Assembly: GCF_008935075.1 (NCBI RefSeq)
Contig: NZ_CP044545.1
Coordinates: 957,501-1,021,500 of the forward strand
Direction of reading: 5' to 3'
Origin: Pradoshia sp. D12
Lineage (GTDB): Bacteria; Bacillota; Bacilli; Bacillales; Pradoshiaceae
DNA: 64,000 bases
Within the stretch, counting starts at the first letter, position 1; each line of letters begins with the position of its first letter. A program made the position numbers and the translations under genes. The notes under the pieces are model-generated. The model saw only the letters and a list, made by a program, of their open reading frames with translations, had not been told where the DNA came from and searched no databases. Below are positions 45,439 to 55,366 of this stretch, piece after piece.

Positions 45439-46110
45439 TTATGCGTAATAGGAAGTCATGACTTTATTTACATAGTTTTGCGTTTCTTTAAAAGGCGGTA
45501 CACCACCGTATTTATCAACATTTCCTGGACCTGCATTATAAGAAGCTAAGGTCAATTCGATATTTCCATTATATTTAGTCATCATGGATTTAAGATACTT
45601 GGTTCCACCCATAATATTATCATAGGGGTCCATGATATTGTTTACGCCAAGAGATGAAGCCGTTTTGGGCATTAGCTGCATTAAGCCTGATGCCCCGGCT
45701 GAGCTAATGGCATTTGAATTATAGCCGCTTTCCTGCTGTATGACGGATCTGATTAATTTTTCAGGGACGTGATATTTATTGGAAGCTTCTTTTATAATGT
45801 CATCGTATTCTGTATTCTGATTCATAATTGCTGTACCAGTAGTTGATTGATTAGTAATTGGGACTGGATTGTACGCAATGGACGGAGAAGACGGAATGCT
45901 GCTGTTGATTATAGTAGCCAATGTACCTAATCCCGGATTGGCAGCAAGTGCATTATTCGTAGGATGGCTGACGGATGAAAGAACTTCATTCAGCAGAGCC
46001 TGAAATAAATTGGCAGAAGAAGGTGCCTGAGTTACAGAATTACTATCTGTTGGCCTCAGGGATCCGAGAGCTTGAAGCTGAATAATCGTATTGATGTCTC
46101 CTACGTTCAT
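45439..46110 (-). CDS. yjbJ: Soluble lytic transglycosylase, YjbJ/CwlQ-like
   Basis: 223 aa from ATG 46110, preceded by AAGGAG; a GTG at 46119 overlaps the yjbK stop. The N-terminal 110 residues are Asn/Ser/Pro-rich and variable. The C-terminal SLT (lysozyme-like) domain has the catalytic Glu in SVIQQESGYNSNAISSAGASG, then GLMQLMPKTA and LASYNAGPGNVDKYGG (about 190-205). It cleaves the peptidoglycan glycan chain. No classic signal peptide is visible. Follows yjbK in one unit. Confidence 0.9.
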   Translation of the reverse strand: MNVGDINTIIQLQALGSLRPTDSNSVTQAPSSANLFQALLNEVLSSVSHPTNNALAANPGLGTLATIINSSIPSSPSIAYNPVPITNQSTTGTAIMNQNTEYDDIIKEASNKYHVPEKLIRSVIQQESGYNSNAISSAGASGLMQLMPKTASSLGVNNIMDPYDNIMGGTKYLKSMMTKYNGNIELTLASYNAGPGNVDKYGGVPPFKETQNYVNKVMTSYYA

Positions 46111-46115
46111 TATGT

Positions 46116-46712
46116 TCACTCCTTAGTAAGGTATAGTATCATTTGATTATAAAAACGTTGAACTTTATTTTCAGTTGGACGAAACGGAATGCCAGATTCT
46201 GATAAAAGCAGGTCAAATTCTTTCTTTCCTTGATCAAAGTTGTCCACTTCAAATTCTACCTCATAATCCTCTATTTGGAAATAGGAGCTATTATCTAAAA
46301 CGAGCAGGCCGCTCTTATAAGGAAGCTCAACCCGTTTCGTTGTCAAGGTACCAAAATAACGAATTTCTTGTGGGTTGATTTTTAGATTTTTAATTCTTTC
46401 AGAGATTTTGCTATCAGGGATACCACCATCTTTTATGATTTTATTAGCTGTATCAGAGTCTATATCCCAGTTAGTTTCCAATAAGCCTTTTTGATTTTCA
46501 AGAGGCTGTTTAAGGGTCATCTCATAGGATGAATTTTTTTCACGTATACGTAAAGCTGAGGTATATTTTTTTAAGTCAAATGTAACTGTGTCAAAGTAAT
46601 GATTTTTTTGTACTGTAAAATGTTCTGGCTTTATTTTAAAACGTTGCATGAGGTGGTTAAATTCCTCAAATGTCAGCAAATTTTTGAATTCAATTTCGAT
46701 TTGTTCGCTCAT
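46116..46712 (-). CDS. yjbK: CYTH-domain protein YjbK
   Basis: 198 aa. Triphosphate tunnel metalloenzyme fold: the signature E-x-E-x-K is EIEFK (4-8 region, QIEIEFKNLL), and further tunnel residues are in ALRIREKNSSYEMTLKQP (about 51-68). This class includes class-IV adenylate cyclase, thiamine triphosphatase and inorganic triphosphatase. The substrate of this one is not defined by sequence. GGAGG precedes the ATG. Lies divergently from yjbM and co-directional with the transglycosylase. Confidence 0.9.
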   Translation of the reverse strand: MSEQIEIEFKNLLTFEEFNHLMQRFKIKPEHFTVQKNHYFDTVTFDLKKYTSALRIREKNSSYEMTLKQPLENQKGLLETNWDIDSDTANKIIKDGGIPDSKISERIKNLKINPQEIRYFGTLTTKRVELPYKSGLLVLDNSSYFQIEDYEVEFEVDNFDQGKKEFDLLLSESGIPFRPTENKVQRFYNQMILYLTKE

Positions 46713-46981
46713 ATGTACATTCCTCCATGATAAACTTATGTATAACTATTATGACTTTTTGAATAGATAACATCAATCTTAGATATCCGTATAATCTTTG
46801 TGTTAAAATGGGTTTGAGCAATTTAGGGTAATAATTAGTACTAAATGTATTCATTAGCATGGTTGAATAAAGACGATTAATTCATAAAATACATACTAAT
46901 ACATGATAATGTCTTCGATTCTGAGTTTTCCCTTGCTCTCAATAACAAGAATATTGAAAAGTATTTCAGGTGGTGGAATCC

Positions 46982-47605
46982 ATGAGTAGAAAATGGGATG
47001 AATTTTTAGCCCCCTATAAACAGGCGGTTGATGAGTTAAAGATCAAATTAAGGGGTATAAGAACCCAATGTGACTTAGAAAAAGAACATTCACCAATAGA
47101 GTTTGTTACAGGTCGCGTTAAACCGATCGCGAGTATCCTGGATAAGGCTTACCAAAAGCAAATTCCTGAGGAAAGACTTGAAATGGAATTACAGGATATA
47201 GCCGGTCTTCGAATTATGTGCCAATTTGTGGATGATATAAAACAGGTAGTTATGCTGTTACGACAAAGAACTGACTTTGTAATTATTGAAGAAAGAGACT
47301 ATATTACAAATAAAAAAGCAAGTGGATACCGTTCGTATCATGTAGTTATTGAATATCCGGTTCAAACGATTCACGGAGAGAAAAAAATATTAGCGGAAAT
47401 ACAAATTCGTACCCTTGCCATGAATTTCTGGGCTACGATAGAGCATTCACTTAATTATAAGTATAACGGACAGTTCCCGGAAACATTACGCAATCGCTTA
47501 GAGAGATTAGCTGAAGCAGCTTTCCATATGGATGAAGAAATGACACAGATCAAAATGGAAATCCAGGAAGCGCAGCAATATGTCTTTAAGAAGAGGGGGA
47601 AATAA
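46982..47605 (+). CDS. yjbM: Small alarmone synthetase YjbM (RelQ/SasB type)
   Basis: 207 aa from ATG 46982, with AGGTGGTGG upstream; GTG 46970 is a poorer start. A single RelA/SpoT synthetase domain without hydrolase: [47 protein letters not shown] and [23 protein letters not shown] supply the GTP- and ATP-binding residues. It makes (p)ppGpp as a homotetramer. Downstream yjbN starts about 20 bases later, so both are probably one operon. Confidence 0.94.
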   Translation: MSRKWDEFLAPYKQAVDELKIKLRGIRTQCDLEKEHSPIEFVTGRVKPIASILDKAYQKQIPEERLEMELQDIAGLRIMCQFVDDIKQVVMLLRQRTDFVIIEERDYITNKKASGYRSYHVVIEYPVQTIHGEKKILAEIQIRTLAMNFWATIEHSLNYKYNGQFPETLRNRLERLAEAAFHMDEEMTQIKMEIQEAQQYVFKKRGK

Positions 47606-47627
47606 CACTTTACAGGTGGGGATTATG

Positions 47628-48422
47628 ATGAAATATGCAGTTACGTCTAAAGGAGATACCAAATCCAATCATTTTATGGAGCAAGTGAAGGATCAATTGG
47701 ATAGTCTGGGTGTTATTTATGATGAGGATCAACCTGATGTTGTTATATCTGTCGGCGGTGATGGAACATTGTTATATGCCTTTCATCGTTATAGCTCACG
47801 TCTTGATAAAACAGCATTTATAGGTGTACATACGGGTCATTTAGGTTTTTACGCTGACTGGAGACCTGAAGAGATTACAAAGCTAGCTAATGCTATAGCT
47901 AAGACGCCTTACCAAACTGTTGAGTACCCACTGCTGGAGGTTACTGTTCGATACAGTCACGGTGGCAGAGAGTCAAAATATTTAGCCTTGAATGAATCAA
48001 CTGTTAAAAGTGTGGGGAGCACATTGGTGATGGACGTAGAAATTAGAGGGCAATCCTTTGAGAGGTTTAGAGGAGATGGTTTGTGCGTATCTACTCCTTC
48101 AGGCAGTACTGCTTATAATAAAGCCCTTGGTGGTGCTATTATTCATCCTTCCATCCCTGCTGTGCAATTGACGGAAATGGCTTCAATCAATAATAGAGTG
48201 TTCCGTACAATTGGATCTCCTCTAATACTGCCAGGTCATCATACCTGTATGATGAAACCAGTAACAAATGATGATTTTCAAATTACAATTGACCATTTAA
48301 GTCTTTTGCATAAAGAGGTAAAATCGATTCAATTCAGAGTGGCAGATGAACGAATTCGTTTTGCTCGTTTTAGACCTTTCCCATTTTGGAAAAGAGTTCG
48401 TGATTCTTTTGTTACAGAATAA
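47628..48422 (+). CDS. nadF: NAD kinase
   Basis: 264 aa from ATG 47628 (AGGTGGGG upstream); ATG 47625 is equally in frame. The catalytic G-G-D-G motif is [17 protein letters not shown] (about 39-55), followed by [10 protein letters not shown] and the NE-region [28 protein letters not shown] closes the NAD site. Makes NADP from NAD, using ATP or polyphosphate. B. subtilis yjbN/ppnKA equivalent. Confidence 0.94.
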   Translation: MKYAVTSKGDTKSNHFMEQVKDQLDSLGVIYDEDQPDVVISVGGDGTLLYAFHRYSSRLDKTAFIGVHTGHLGFYADWRPEEITKLANAIAKTPYQTVEYPLLEVTVRYSHGGRESKYLALNESTVKSVGSTLVMDVEIRGQSFERFRGDGLCVSTPSGSTAYNKALGGAIIHPSIPAVQLTEMASINNRVFRTIGSPLILPGHHTCMMKPVTNDDFQITIDHLSLLHKEVKSIQFRVADERIRFARFRPFPFWKRVRDSFVTE

Positions 48423-48437
48423 AAAGAAAGTTATAGT

Positions 48438-48480
48438 AGGTGACCTAAAAGAATGCAATTGTCTTTTGGTCACCTTTTTT
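48438..48480 (+). terminator. Terminator after nadF
   Basis: AGGTGACCTAAAAGA pairs with TCTTTTGGTCACCT around a nine-base loop, with a T-run. Confidence 0.9.
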
Positions 48481-48543
48481 ACTGAATAAATAATCCTTTA
48501 GCTTAAAAAGCTATAAATATGAATAATGAAAAGGAAGGTCTCC

Positions 48544-49431
48544 ATGGTGAAGCCATTTACATTAGAGTGGACAGTAGAAAATCAGGAAAGCAATAAAGTT
48601 TTGAGAGAATATTTGGCGGATAAAAAAATATCAAAATCAGCGTTGGCAGATATTAAATTTAAGGGTGGTTATATTTTTGTTAATCAGCAAGAAGTGACGG
48701 TGCGATACATATTAAAAACTGGTGATCAGGTTACCGTAATCTTCCCGAAAGAGGTGGGAAGTGAGCAGCTGATAGGTGAGAAGATACCTCTTTCTATTAT
48801 CTATGAGGATAACTATGTAATGGTCGTCGAAAAACCGGCCGGCATGTCTACAATTCCATCTAGAGAGCATCCAGCCGGTAGCTTAGCCAATGCAATCATT
48901 GGCCATTATGAACAAATTGGCCATTCAGCGACCGTTCATATTGTCACAAGATTGGACCGGGATACGTCTGGCTTGGTCTTAATAGCCAAGCATCGCCATA
49001 TACACCATTTATTAAGTTTGTCTAAATCTATAAAAACGGTGGAGAGAAAATATAAAGCAATCGTCACCGGTGTGATTACACCCTTGGCTGGAACAGTGGA
49101 AGAACCTATTGGCCGTATGGATACCAGCATTATTAAACGTGAGGTACGGGAAGATGGCCAATATGCATGCACGGAATATAAAACGCTGCAATTATTTGAA
49201 CGGTATTCACTTGTGGAATTAAAGCTGCAAACCGGAAGAACGCATCAAATACGAGTACATATGGCACATTTGGGGCATCCGCTAATAGGTGATGATTTAT
49301 ATGGGGAAAGCAGACAACTGATTAAGCGGCAGGCATTACATTGTTATTCGTTGAAATTTCTTCATCCAATAACGGGGAAAGAACTTTCGTTTGAGAGTGA
49401 ATTACCAGAAGATATGATGCAATTAATATAG
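48544..49431 (+). CDS. yjbO: RluD-type 23S rRNA pseudouridine synthase (YjbO)
   Basis: 295 aa from ATG 48544, preceded by AAGGAAGG; 48526 is an upstream in-frame alternative. The N-terminal S4-like part (about 18-65) is followed by the RluA-family catalytic domain with D138 in HIVTRLDRDTSGLVL and KTVERKYKAIVTG, then LQTGRTHQIRVHMAHLGHPL. It isomerises uridine to pseudouridine in RNA; the exact site is not defined by sequence. Preceded by a terminator, so it is transcribed apart from nadF. Confidence 0.92.
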   Translation: MVKPFTLEWTVENQESNKVLREYLADKKISKSALADIKFKGGYIFVNQQEVTVRYILKTGDQVTVIFPKEVGSEQLIGEKIPLSIIYEDNYVMVVEKPAGMSTIPSREHPAGSLANAIIGHYEQIGHSATVHIVTRLDRDTSGLVLIAKHRHIHHLLSLSKSIKTVERKYKAIVTGVITPLAGTVEEPIGRMDTSIIKREVREDGQYACTEYKTLQLFERYSLVELKLQTGRTHQIRVHMAHLGHPLIGDDLYGESRQLIKRQALHCYSLKFLHPITGKELSFESELPEDMMQLI

Positions 49432-49529
49432 GGCTTATGAGTATTTGAGCAGATATATCTATTTTTAAAATAAATAAACTGAGGATAAATAAAGTTTTGC
49501 AAATAAGTATTTTAAAAGGAGTGAAAATA

Positions 49530-49853
49530 ATGGTAAATAACATCAAAACAATAGATGAATGGATTGCTGATAATCATTTGAATCCAACCGAAGTTGGTTT
49601 TATTGAAACAATCCTTACCTTTGCTTCTACAGTAAGGCATCTCCAACATAAAAAGACAGCTATGAATGAGGCGATCAGGACCATGTTTCCTGATAAAAGA
49701 GCTGAAATAACTCCAAAAATAACATACCAAAAACTTGAGAAAATCCTGATAGACAATGACATATCAATTGATTTGGAGACCATGCTCAATCAATACCTTT
49801 CACAAGGAGTATGTGTTGACCTATGTAATGAGTTACTTCTGGATCGAGGATAA
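49530..49853 (+). CDS. 107-aa protein of unknown function
   Basis: ATG 49530 follows AAAAGGAGTGA. The product begins MVNNIKTIDEWIADNHLNPT, is helical and soluble, has two Cys near the C-terminus (GVCVDLCNELLL), and contains KTAMNEAIRTMFPDKRAEITP. No domain recognised. It is convergent with prpE, sharing the terminator at 49888. An unusual neighbour for this otherwise well-conserved region. Confidence 0.65.
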   Translation: MVNNIKTIDEWIADNHLNPTEVGFIETILTFASTVRHLQHKKTAMNEAIRTMFPDKRAEITPKITYQKLEKILIDNDISIDLETMLNQYLSQGVCVDLCNELLLDRG

Positions 49854-49887
49854 TTCGATTTTTTTAACCAAAAGTTTTCTTGGAAAA

Positions 49888-49933
49888 TAAAAAGGTGCTG
49901 AATGTCGCATAATAGGACAATCAGACACCTTTA
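49888..49933. terminator. Bidirectional terminator between the 107-aa gene and prpE
   Basis: AAAAAGGTGCTGAATGTC pairs imperfectly with GACAATCAGACACCTTT around a loop; A/T runs on both sides. Confidence 0.75.
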
Positions 49934-49943
49934 ATTACTAGAA

Positions 49944-50690
49944 TTAATTGTCATAAGTATGAAATTTTTCTGGAACAAGCTGTTGAGAGGAGGTTACTGA
50001 GAAAAGGGCCATATCTGGGTAACGCAAAGCAGTTAATTTTCCTCCAAATACAGCTCCTGTATCGATATTGTACGTATTATTTTTAATTCTTGGTTCGCGG
50101 ACAGGCGTATGCCCATAGACAATAATCGGATCACCTGGATGTCGAAGTGCCCAGTCCCTTCGTTCTGGTCTTCCATCCGGCAGTGTTTTTCCGGTTATAT
50201 CCCCATATAAAACAAATGTTTTAACACCCTTATGTGTTGCTCCTATAAATTCTTTTTTGATACCGGCATGTGCAAGGACAAGCTTACCTTGATCTAAGAC
50301 AAGATAAAGAGGAGCTGACTCGTATAATTGCATAAAATGGTCGCGCACCTTCTTTCTTACTGGTTTAGATAAAGCCTCAAGTTCAGCAATCGTTGTCTCT
50401 AAGCCATGTACAGCCTTTACTTTATTGCCTAGGAAATAACGATATAGTTTATTGCAATGATTACCCGGTATATATAAGGCAGTTTTCCGTTGTATGGTTA
50501 ATGACCATACAAGGTTAATCATCTCTATAGAATTAGGTCCTCGATCAGTAATATCGCCTATAAAGACAGGGGTATTTCCGTTTGGATGGACAGGAATATT
50601 ATCCTCATTAAATTGATAACCCAGTTTGTGGAATAATTCGATACATTCCCCATAACAACCATGTACATCGCCTATACAATCATAGATCAT
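49944..50690 (-). CDS. prpE: Bis(5'-nucleosyl)-tetraphosphatase PrpE
   Basis: 248 aa from ATG 50690, with GAAGGAAGTG upstream; two earlier in-frame starts overlap that site. PPP-family metallophosphatase: GDVHG (about 6-10), GDITDRG (about 48-54), GNHCNKL (about 79-85), LVLAHAGIKKE and YGHTPVREPR give the two-metal site. In B. subtilis it hydrolyses Ap4A and Ser/Thr phosphoproteins and affects germination. It is divergent from mgtE; the intergenic space is only about 130 bases. Confidence 0.94.
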   Translation of the reverse strand: MIYDCIGDVHGCYGECIELFHKLGYQFNEDNIPVHPNGNTPVFIGDITDRGPNSIEMINLVWSLTIQRKTALYIPGNHCNKLYRYFLGNKVKAVHGLETTIAELEALSKPVRKKVRDHFMQLYESAPLYLVLDQGKLVLAHAGIKKEFIGATHKGVKTFVLYGDITGKTLPDGRPERRDWALRHPGDPIIVYGHTPVREPRIKNNTYNIDTGAVFGGKLTALRYPDMALFSVTSSQQLVPEKFHTYDN

Positions 50691-50822
50691 TTGCATCACT
50701 TCCTTCTATTACCTCTATATTACCCTTTTTTAAAGGGTTTCAATTATATCTATTTAGGAAATTGTAAAGGGTATGATAGATACGCCTTAAACGACATAAA
50801 AAAAGGTATGGTGACCTCTAAA

Positions 50823-52184
50823 ATGGAAATTCAGGAAAGCAAGCAAAGAGATTTACTGCGTTTATTAAAAGAAGAGAACCTCCAACAGTTTCGGATTATA
50901 TTTTTAGATATTCACCCCTATGATCAGGCAAAGTTTTATGCGAATTTAGAAGAAAAAGAACGGGCAACTGTTCATCACTTTCTCTCACCGGATGAAATGG
51001 CAGAGCTAATAGGGAATCTTGCTTATGAATATGAAGAAGAGATTGTAGAGAGAATTTTAGCAGAAATGGATCCTCGATATGCCGCCTCTATTTTAGCTGA
51101 AATGCATCCGGATGATGCTGTTGATTTGCTCAGTAATTTGGATAAGGAACAAATAATCAGTTATTTGTCTTTAATGGATGAAGAACAATCGCAAAATATC
51201 ATGCATTTGCTTCACTATGAGGAATCAACTGCAGGAAGTATCATGACGACTGAATTTATAAGCATTGCAGAGAATCAAACAGTAGGATCTGCCATGAAAC
51301 TAGTGAGGAAGGAAGCACAGGATGCTGAATTAATTTATTATATTTATGTTATGGATGAAAAGCAAAAATTAACAGGGGTACTATCCCTGCGTGATTTGAT
51401 TGTGGCAGATGATGATACAATGGTCTTTGAATTAATGAACAAACAGGTCTATTCGGTGAAAGTAAGCGATGATCAGGAAGAAATAGCTCGAAAAATGAGA
51501 GACTATGATTTCGTTGCGATGCCGGTTGTTGATTTTCAGCATCATCTGGTCGGCATTATAACATTTGACGATATGATTGATGTTATGTATGAAATAGCTT
51601 CCGATGATTATTCCAAATTAGCAGGGGTATCCGATATGGAATACATAGATAAAAGTCCTTTTTCATCTGCCCGTAAAAGACTCCCGTGGTTGATTATATT
51701 ATTATTTCTAGGCATGATTACCGCTAATTTAATCGGTCAATTTGAAGAAACTTTATCGAAAAAGGCAATTCTGGCGGTGTTCATCCCCTTAATTGCAGGG
51801 ATGGCTGGGAATACAGGTACACAAAGCTTGGCTGTTATAGTGAGAGGAATTGCTACAGGGCAAATTGAGGATGAAAACAAGCTAAAGCTCCTTTGGCGTG
51901 AAGCGGGAACAGGACTTATAACCGGAATATCATGTGGAATCGTGGTTACCATTATCGTTTATGTTTGGAAAGGTGAACTAATTCTTGCTGCCCTCGTTGG
52001 TATTTCCATACTGGTAACATTAATTGTCGCCACATTAGCGGGTAGCCTTGTGCCTTTATTGATGCATAAGATGAATATTGATCCTGCTGTAGCCTCAGGA
52101 CCATTTATTACGACCATTAATGACTTAATAAGTATTCTTATTTACTTTGGAATGGCTACTCTCTTTATGGGTTATCTCACATGA
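50823..52184 (+). CDS. mgtE: Magnesium transporter MgtE
   Basis: 453 aa from ATG 50823, with GGTGA upstream; ATG 50808 is five codons earlier and has AAAAGGT. N-terminal MgtE_N domain (ILAEMHPDDAVDLLSNL, about 90-106), two CBS domains (about 130-250), then five membrane helices (about 285-450) carrying PLIAGMAGNTGTQS, the selectivity-filter region. Cytosolic Mg closes the gate. The leader is too short for an M-box riboswitch, which mgtE genes of other bacilli often have. Confidence 0.93.
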   Translation: MEIQESKQRDLLRLLKEENLQQFRIIFLDIHPYDQAKFYANLEEKERATVHHFLSPDEMAELIGNLAYEYEEEIVERILAEMDPRYAASILAEMHPDDAVDLLSNLDKEQIISYLSLMDEEQSQNIMHLLHYEESTAGSIMTTEFISIAENQTVGSAMKLVRKEAQDAELIYYIYVMDEKQKLTGVLSLRDLIVADDDTMVFELMNKQVYSVKVSDDQEEIARKMRDYDFVAMPVVDFQHHLVGIITFDDMIDVMYEIASDDYSKLAGVSDMEYIDKSPFSSARKRLPWLIILLFLGMITANLIGQFEETLSKKAILAVFIPLIAGMAGNTGTQSLAVIVRGIATGQIEDENKLKLLWREAGTGLITGISCGIVVTIIVYVWKGELILAALVGISILVTLIVATLAGSLVPLLMHKMNIDPAVASGPFITTINDLISILIYFGMATLFMGYLT

Positions 52185-52212
52185 TATATTTAGCTGAAAA
52201 AACAGAAAATGG

Positions 52213-52241
52213 TTGCGATTCTTCTTTACTTAGTTTAAATT
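52213..52241 (+). promoter_or_regulatory. Sigma-A promoter of fabI
   Basis: TTGCGA (52213-52218), 17-base spacer, TAAATT (52236-52241). Confidence 0.6.
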
Positions 52242-52256
52242 AGTAGTAGGTACTAA
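52240..52256 (+). promoter_or_regulatory. FapR-type operator at fabI
   Basis: TTAGTAGTAGGTACTAA has both TTAGTA and GTACTAA arms of the FapR consensus TTAGTACCTGRTACTAA and overlaps the end of the -10 element, mirroring the fabH operator. Confidence 0.8.
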
Positions 52257-52292
52257 TAACTTGTGTTAATTATTTAAGGAGGAATCCTTCCT

Positions 52293-53072
52293 ATGAACTT
52301 AAGTATGGATGGGAAAACCATTGTTGTAATGGGTGTGGCAAATAAAAGAAGTATAGCTTGGGGTATAGCTAATTCACTTTACCAGGCTGGTGCTAGATTA
52401 ATTTTTACATATGCAGGGGAACGAATGGAAAAGAGTGTTTATGACCTTGTAAACAGCTTAGAGGGTGGAGAAGAGACCTTCGTCCTGCCATGTGATGTTA
52501 CAAAAGATGATGAAATCGAAGGATGTTTTGCTACGATTAGAGAAAAATATGGAAAGATAGACGGGATTGCGCACTGTATTGCTTTTGCCAATAAGGAAGA
52601 GCTTAAAGGTGAGTATATGAACACGACGAGGGACGGGTTCCTATTGGCCCAAAATATTAGCTCTTATTCATTAACAGCTGTTGCAAAAGCAGCAAAAGAA
52701 ATCCTGAATGAAGGGGCTAGTATCGTTACTCTTACTTATCTTGGCGGTGAACGAGTAGTCCAAAACTATAATGTCATGGGTGTGGCCAAGGCCTCACTTG
52801 AAGCAAGTGTGAAATATTTGGCTAATGATCTTGGGCCTAACGGCGTAAGAGTAAATTCTATTTCAGCAGGAGCAATCAGAACCTTGTCGGCCAAAGGAGT
52901 CGGCGATTTTAATGAAATTCGAAAAGTATTTGAAGAGCGTGCACCTTTGCGCAGACAAGTAACCCAGGAGGAAGTGGGAGATACAGCCCTATTCCTGTTC
53001 AGTCCATTGTCCCGGGGAATTACGGGGGAAAATATCCATGTGGATTCAGGGTATCACATCTTAAGCTTATAA
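52293..53072 (+). CDS. fabI: Enoyl-ACP reductase FabI
   Basis: 259 aa. SDR fold with the FabI-type cofactor motif GVANKRSIAWGIA (14-26), and the catalytic residues Y149 (TYLGG), Y159 and K166 (YNVMGVAK). It reduces the trans-2-enoyl-ACP double bond in the last step of each elongation cycle and is the triclosan target. GGAGG upstream of ATG 52293. Regulated together with fabH-fabF by the FapR-type site. Corresponds to yjbW. Confidence 0.96.
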   Translation: MNLSMDGKTIVVMGVANKRSIAWGIANSLYQAGARLIFTYAGERMEKSVYDLVNSLEGGEETFVLPCDVTKDDEIEGCFATIREKYGKIDGIAHCIAFANKEELKGEYMNTTRDGFLLAQNISSYSLTAVAKAAKEILNEGASIVTLTYLGGERVVQNYNVMGVAKASLEASVKYLANDLGPNGVRVNSISAGAIRTLSAKGVGDFNEIRKVFEERAPLRRQVTQEEVGDTALFLFSPLSRGITGENIHVDSGYHILSL

Positions 53073-53080
53073 ATAAAATG

Positions 53081-53135
53081 ACTCTCTATTGCAAGGTGGC
53101 TTTGATAACCGCTTTTGAAATAGAGAGTTTTTTTT
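53081..53135 (+). terminator. Terminator after fabI
   Basis: ACTCTCTATT (53081-53090) pairs with AATAGAGAGT (53119-53128) followed by seven T; long inner loop. Confidence 0.82.
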
Positions 53136-53360
53136 ATGAAAAGTGTTACTGTGTAAATCAGTCAATCAATCACCTAAATAAAGTGGAACTGTTCCCCCTT
53201 CATTATTGTGTTAAGATCCAATATTATTCTCCTATACAATAAAAATGTTATAAATTTCTAATAAAATGATAGTCAATTGGGAAAAGCTGTGACATAATAA
53301 ATCATAATATTTTAAATATTTTAATAAATTACATAATAATATTACGCAGGAGGGAATGGC

Positions 53361-54380
53361 TTGGATGACACTGTGGTTTTAGATGTAAACCATTTAACCG
53401 TTTCTTTTATGGATGATGGAAAATTGGTTCCTGCAGTTGAGAATATCGATTTCCAACTTCATAAAGGAGAAATTCTTGGTATTGTTGGTGAATCAGGAAG
53501 TGGGAAGAGTTTGACCTCTTTATCCATTATGGGACTGCTTCCACAACCGCCGGCTATTGTTGATCCCCAGGCAGTCATTAATTTTGAGGGAGACAATTTA
53601 TTAAAAAAATCCGAATCAAAAATGAGGAAAATTCGCGGGGATCGGATATCTATGATCTTTCAGGAACCGATGACTTCTCTTAATCCTTTGTTTACAATCG
53701 GCCAACAAATGATTGAAGCATACAGGCTGCATAGAAACAGTAATAAAGTTAAGGCGCGTACTGAATGTATGGAAATGTTAAAGCAGGTAGGGCTGCCTCG
53801 GGCTGCTGATTTAATGAAAAATTATCCACATGAGTTATCAGGCGGTATGAGACAGAGGGTTATGATAGCGATGGCCATGGTTTGCAAACCAAACATATTG
53901 ATTGCAGATGAACCGACTACGGCACTTGATGTTACCATTCAAGCCCAAATTCTTAAGCTGATGAAAGATTTAAATAATCAAACTGAAACATCAATCATTC
54001 TCATTACTCATGATCTTGGAGTGGTGGCTGAAATATGCGATCGCGTTCTTGTTATGTACGCAGGAAAAATTGTTGAGAAAGGAACGGTCAGGGATATATT
54101 TAAAAATCCTAAACATCCATACACAAAAGGATTACTGAAATCTGTACCCGACATCCGGCAGAAAGATAGTAAATTATATTCCATTCCAGGTAATGTTCCG
54201 AAACCAGGAATGATTCAAAATGGCTGTGTATTTGCTCCGCGTTGTGAATATGCCATGCCTGCCTGTGCCACAATGACTCCGGAATTACAAAAGGTGTCTC
54301 CCCAATATCAATGGGTAAGGTGCCTATTATATCAGGGACAGGAAGGAGGCATCCATCATGACGGAGCTATTAAAAGTTGA
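53361..54380 (+). CDS. Peptide ABC transporter ATPase, AppD/DppD-like
   Basis: 339 aa from a TTG start with CAGGAGGGAA upstream. Walker [12 protein letters not shown] (about 42-52), signature [10 protein letters not shown] (about 162-171), Walker [13 protein letters not shown], switch His in LITHDLGVV, and the C-terminal oligopeptide/dipeptide block [16 protein letters not shown] with four Cys positions of the family. It is the first gene of a D-F-A-B-C operon, the order of B. subtilis appDFABC. Its 3' end overlaps the next start by 23 bases. Confidence 0.88.
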   Translation: MDDTVVLDVNHLTVSFMDDGKLVPAVENIDFQLHKGEILGIVGESGSGKSLTSLSIMGLLPQPPAIVDPQAVINFEGDNLLKKSESKMRKIRGDRISMIFQEPMTSLNPLFTIGQQMIEAYRLHRNSNKVKARTECMEMLKQVGLPRAADLMKNYPHELSGGMRQRVMIAMAMVCKPNILIADEPTTALDVTIQAQILKLMKDLNNQTETSIILITHDLGVVAEICDRVLVMYAGKIVEKGTVRDIFKNPKHPYTKGLLKSVPDIRQKDSKLYSIPGNVPKPGMIQNGCVFAPRCEYAMPACATMTPELQKVSPQYQWVRCLLYQGQEGGIHHDGAIKS

Positions 54381-55353
54381 AGGCCTGAAGAAATTTTTCC
54401 CTATTAATGGAGGAGTTTTGAGCAGGAAGATTGGTGAAGTAAAAGCCGTCAATGATATATCCTTTCATGTGAAAAAAGGGGAAACTCTTGGGATTGTTGG
54501 GGAAAGTGGCTGTGGAAAGTCAACAACCGGCAGATTATTAATGAGATTGATTGACCCAACAGAAGGAAGTATTGTCTTCGAAGATAACGAAATCATGTCT
54601 ATGTCAAAAAAGCAGCTTAGACAAGTGCGACGTGATATTCAAATGGTTTTTCAGGATCCTTATGCGTCATTAAATCCGAGGCATTCCGTCCAGCAAATAT
54701 TAGAAGAACCTTTAATTGTTCATGGCATTGGCAATAAGAAGGAGCGGGCAAATAGGGTAGCAGAAATGATAGATGTTGTGGGACTCAGTTCCTATCATTT
54801 AAAACGTTATCCCCATCAATTCAGTGGCGGTCAGCGTCAGCGGATCGGTATTGCCCGAGCCCTAATGACAAAACCTAAATTAATTATTGCAGATGAGCCT
54901 GTTTCTGCGCTTGATGTATCCATACAGGCCCAGGTACTAAACCTGTTAAAGGATATCCAAAAAGAATTTGGACTTACTTATATTTTTATAGCACATGATC
55001 TGGGGGTTGTCAGGCATATTAGTGATCGCGTTGGAGTCATGTATTTGGGGAGAATGGTAGAATTGTCGGGCAGCGAAGAGTTATACGAATACCCTCTTCA
55101 CCCGTACACACAAGCTTTATTATCTTCAGTACCAATACCAGACCCTGATATTAAACGTGAATCCATCATCTTAACTGGAGACATCCCAAGCGCATCCAAT
55201 CCACCGAGTGGTTGTGCATTCCATACTAGATGTCAGCATGCAATGGAAGTTTGTAAGACTATTAATCCAGTATACCAAGAAATAAAAGGGGATCATTATG
55301 CTGCATGTCATCTCCATGGTGAACATGACAGCAATGATAATAAACAAATATAA
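54358..55353 (+). CDS. Peptide ABC transporter ATPase, AppF/DppF-like
   Basis: 331 aa, ATG 54358 with GGAAGGAGG upstream, inside the end of the previous gene. Walker A GESGCGKSTTG (about 49-59), signature FSGGQRQRIG (about 162-171), Walker B LIIADEPVSALD, switch His in FIAHDLGVV, and the C-terminal SGCAFHTRCQHAMEVC block. It forms the ATPase pair with the preceding gene. The next gene, the binding protein, starts 13 bases downstream. Confidence 0.88.
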   Translation: MTELLKVEGLKKFFPINGGVLSRKIGEVKAVNDISFHVKKGETLGIVGESGCGKSTTGRLLMRLIDPTEGSIVFEDNEIMSMSKKQLRQVRRDIQMVFQDPYASLNPRHSVQQILEEPLIVHGIGNKKERANRVAEMIDVVGLSSYHLKRYPHQFSGGQRQRIGIARALMTKPKLIIADEPVSALDVSIQAQVLNLLKDIQKEFGLTYIFIAHDLGVVRHISDRVGVMYLGRMVELSGSEELYEYPLHPYTQALLSSVPIPDPDIKRESIILTGDIPSASNPPSGCAFHTRCQHAMEVCKTINPVYQEIKGDHYAACHLHGEHDSNDNKQI

Positions 55354-55366
55354 GAGGGGGTTTCAT

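Noticed and set aside
50691-50822. M-box magnesium riboswitch before mgtE
   Set aside because: The prpE-mgtE gap is about 130 bases, too short for the element, and none of its conserved blocks was found.
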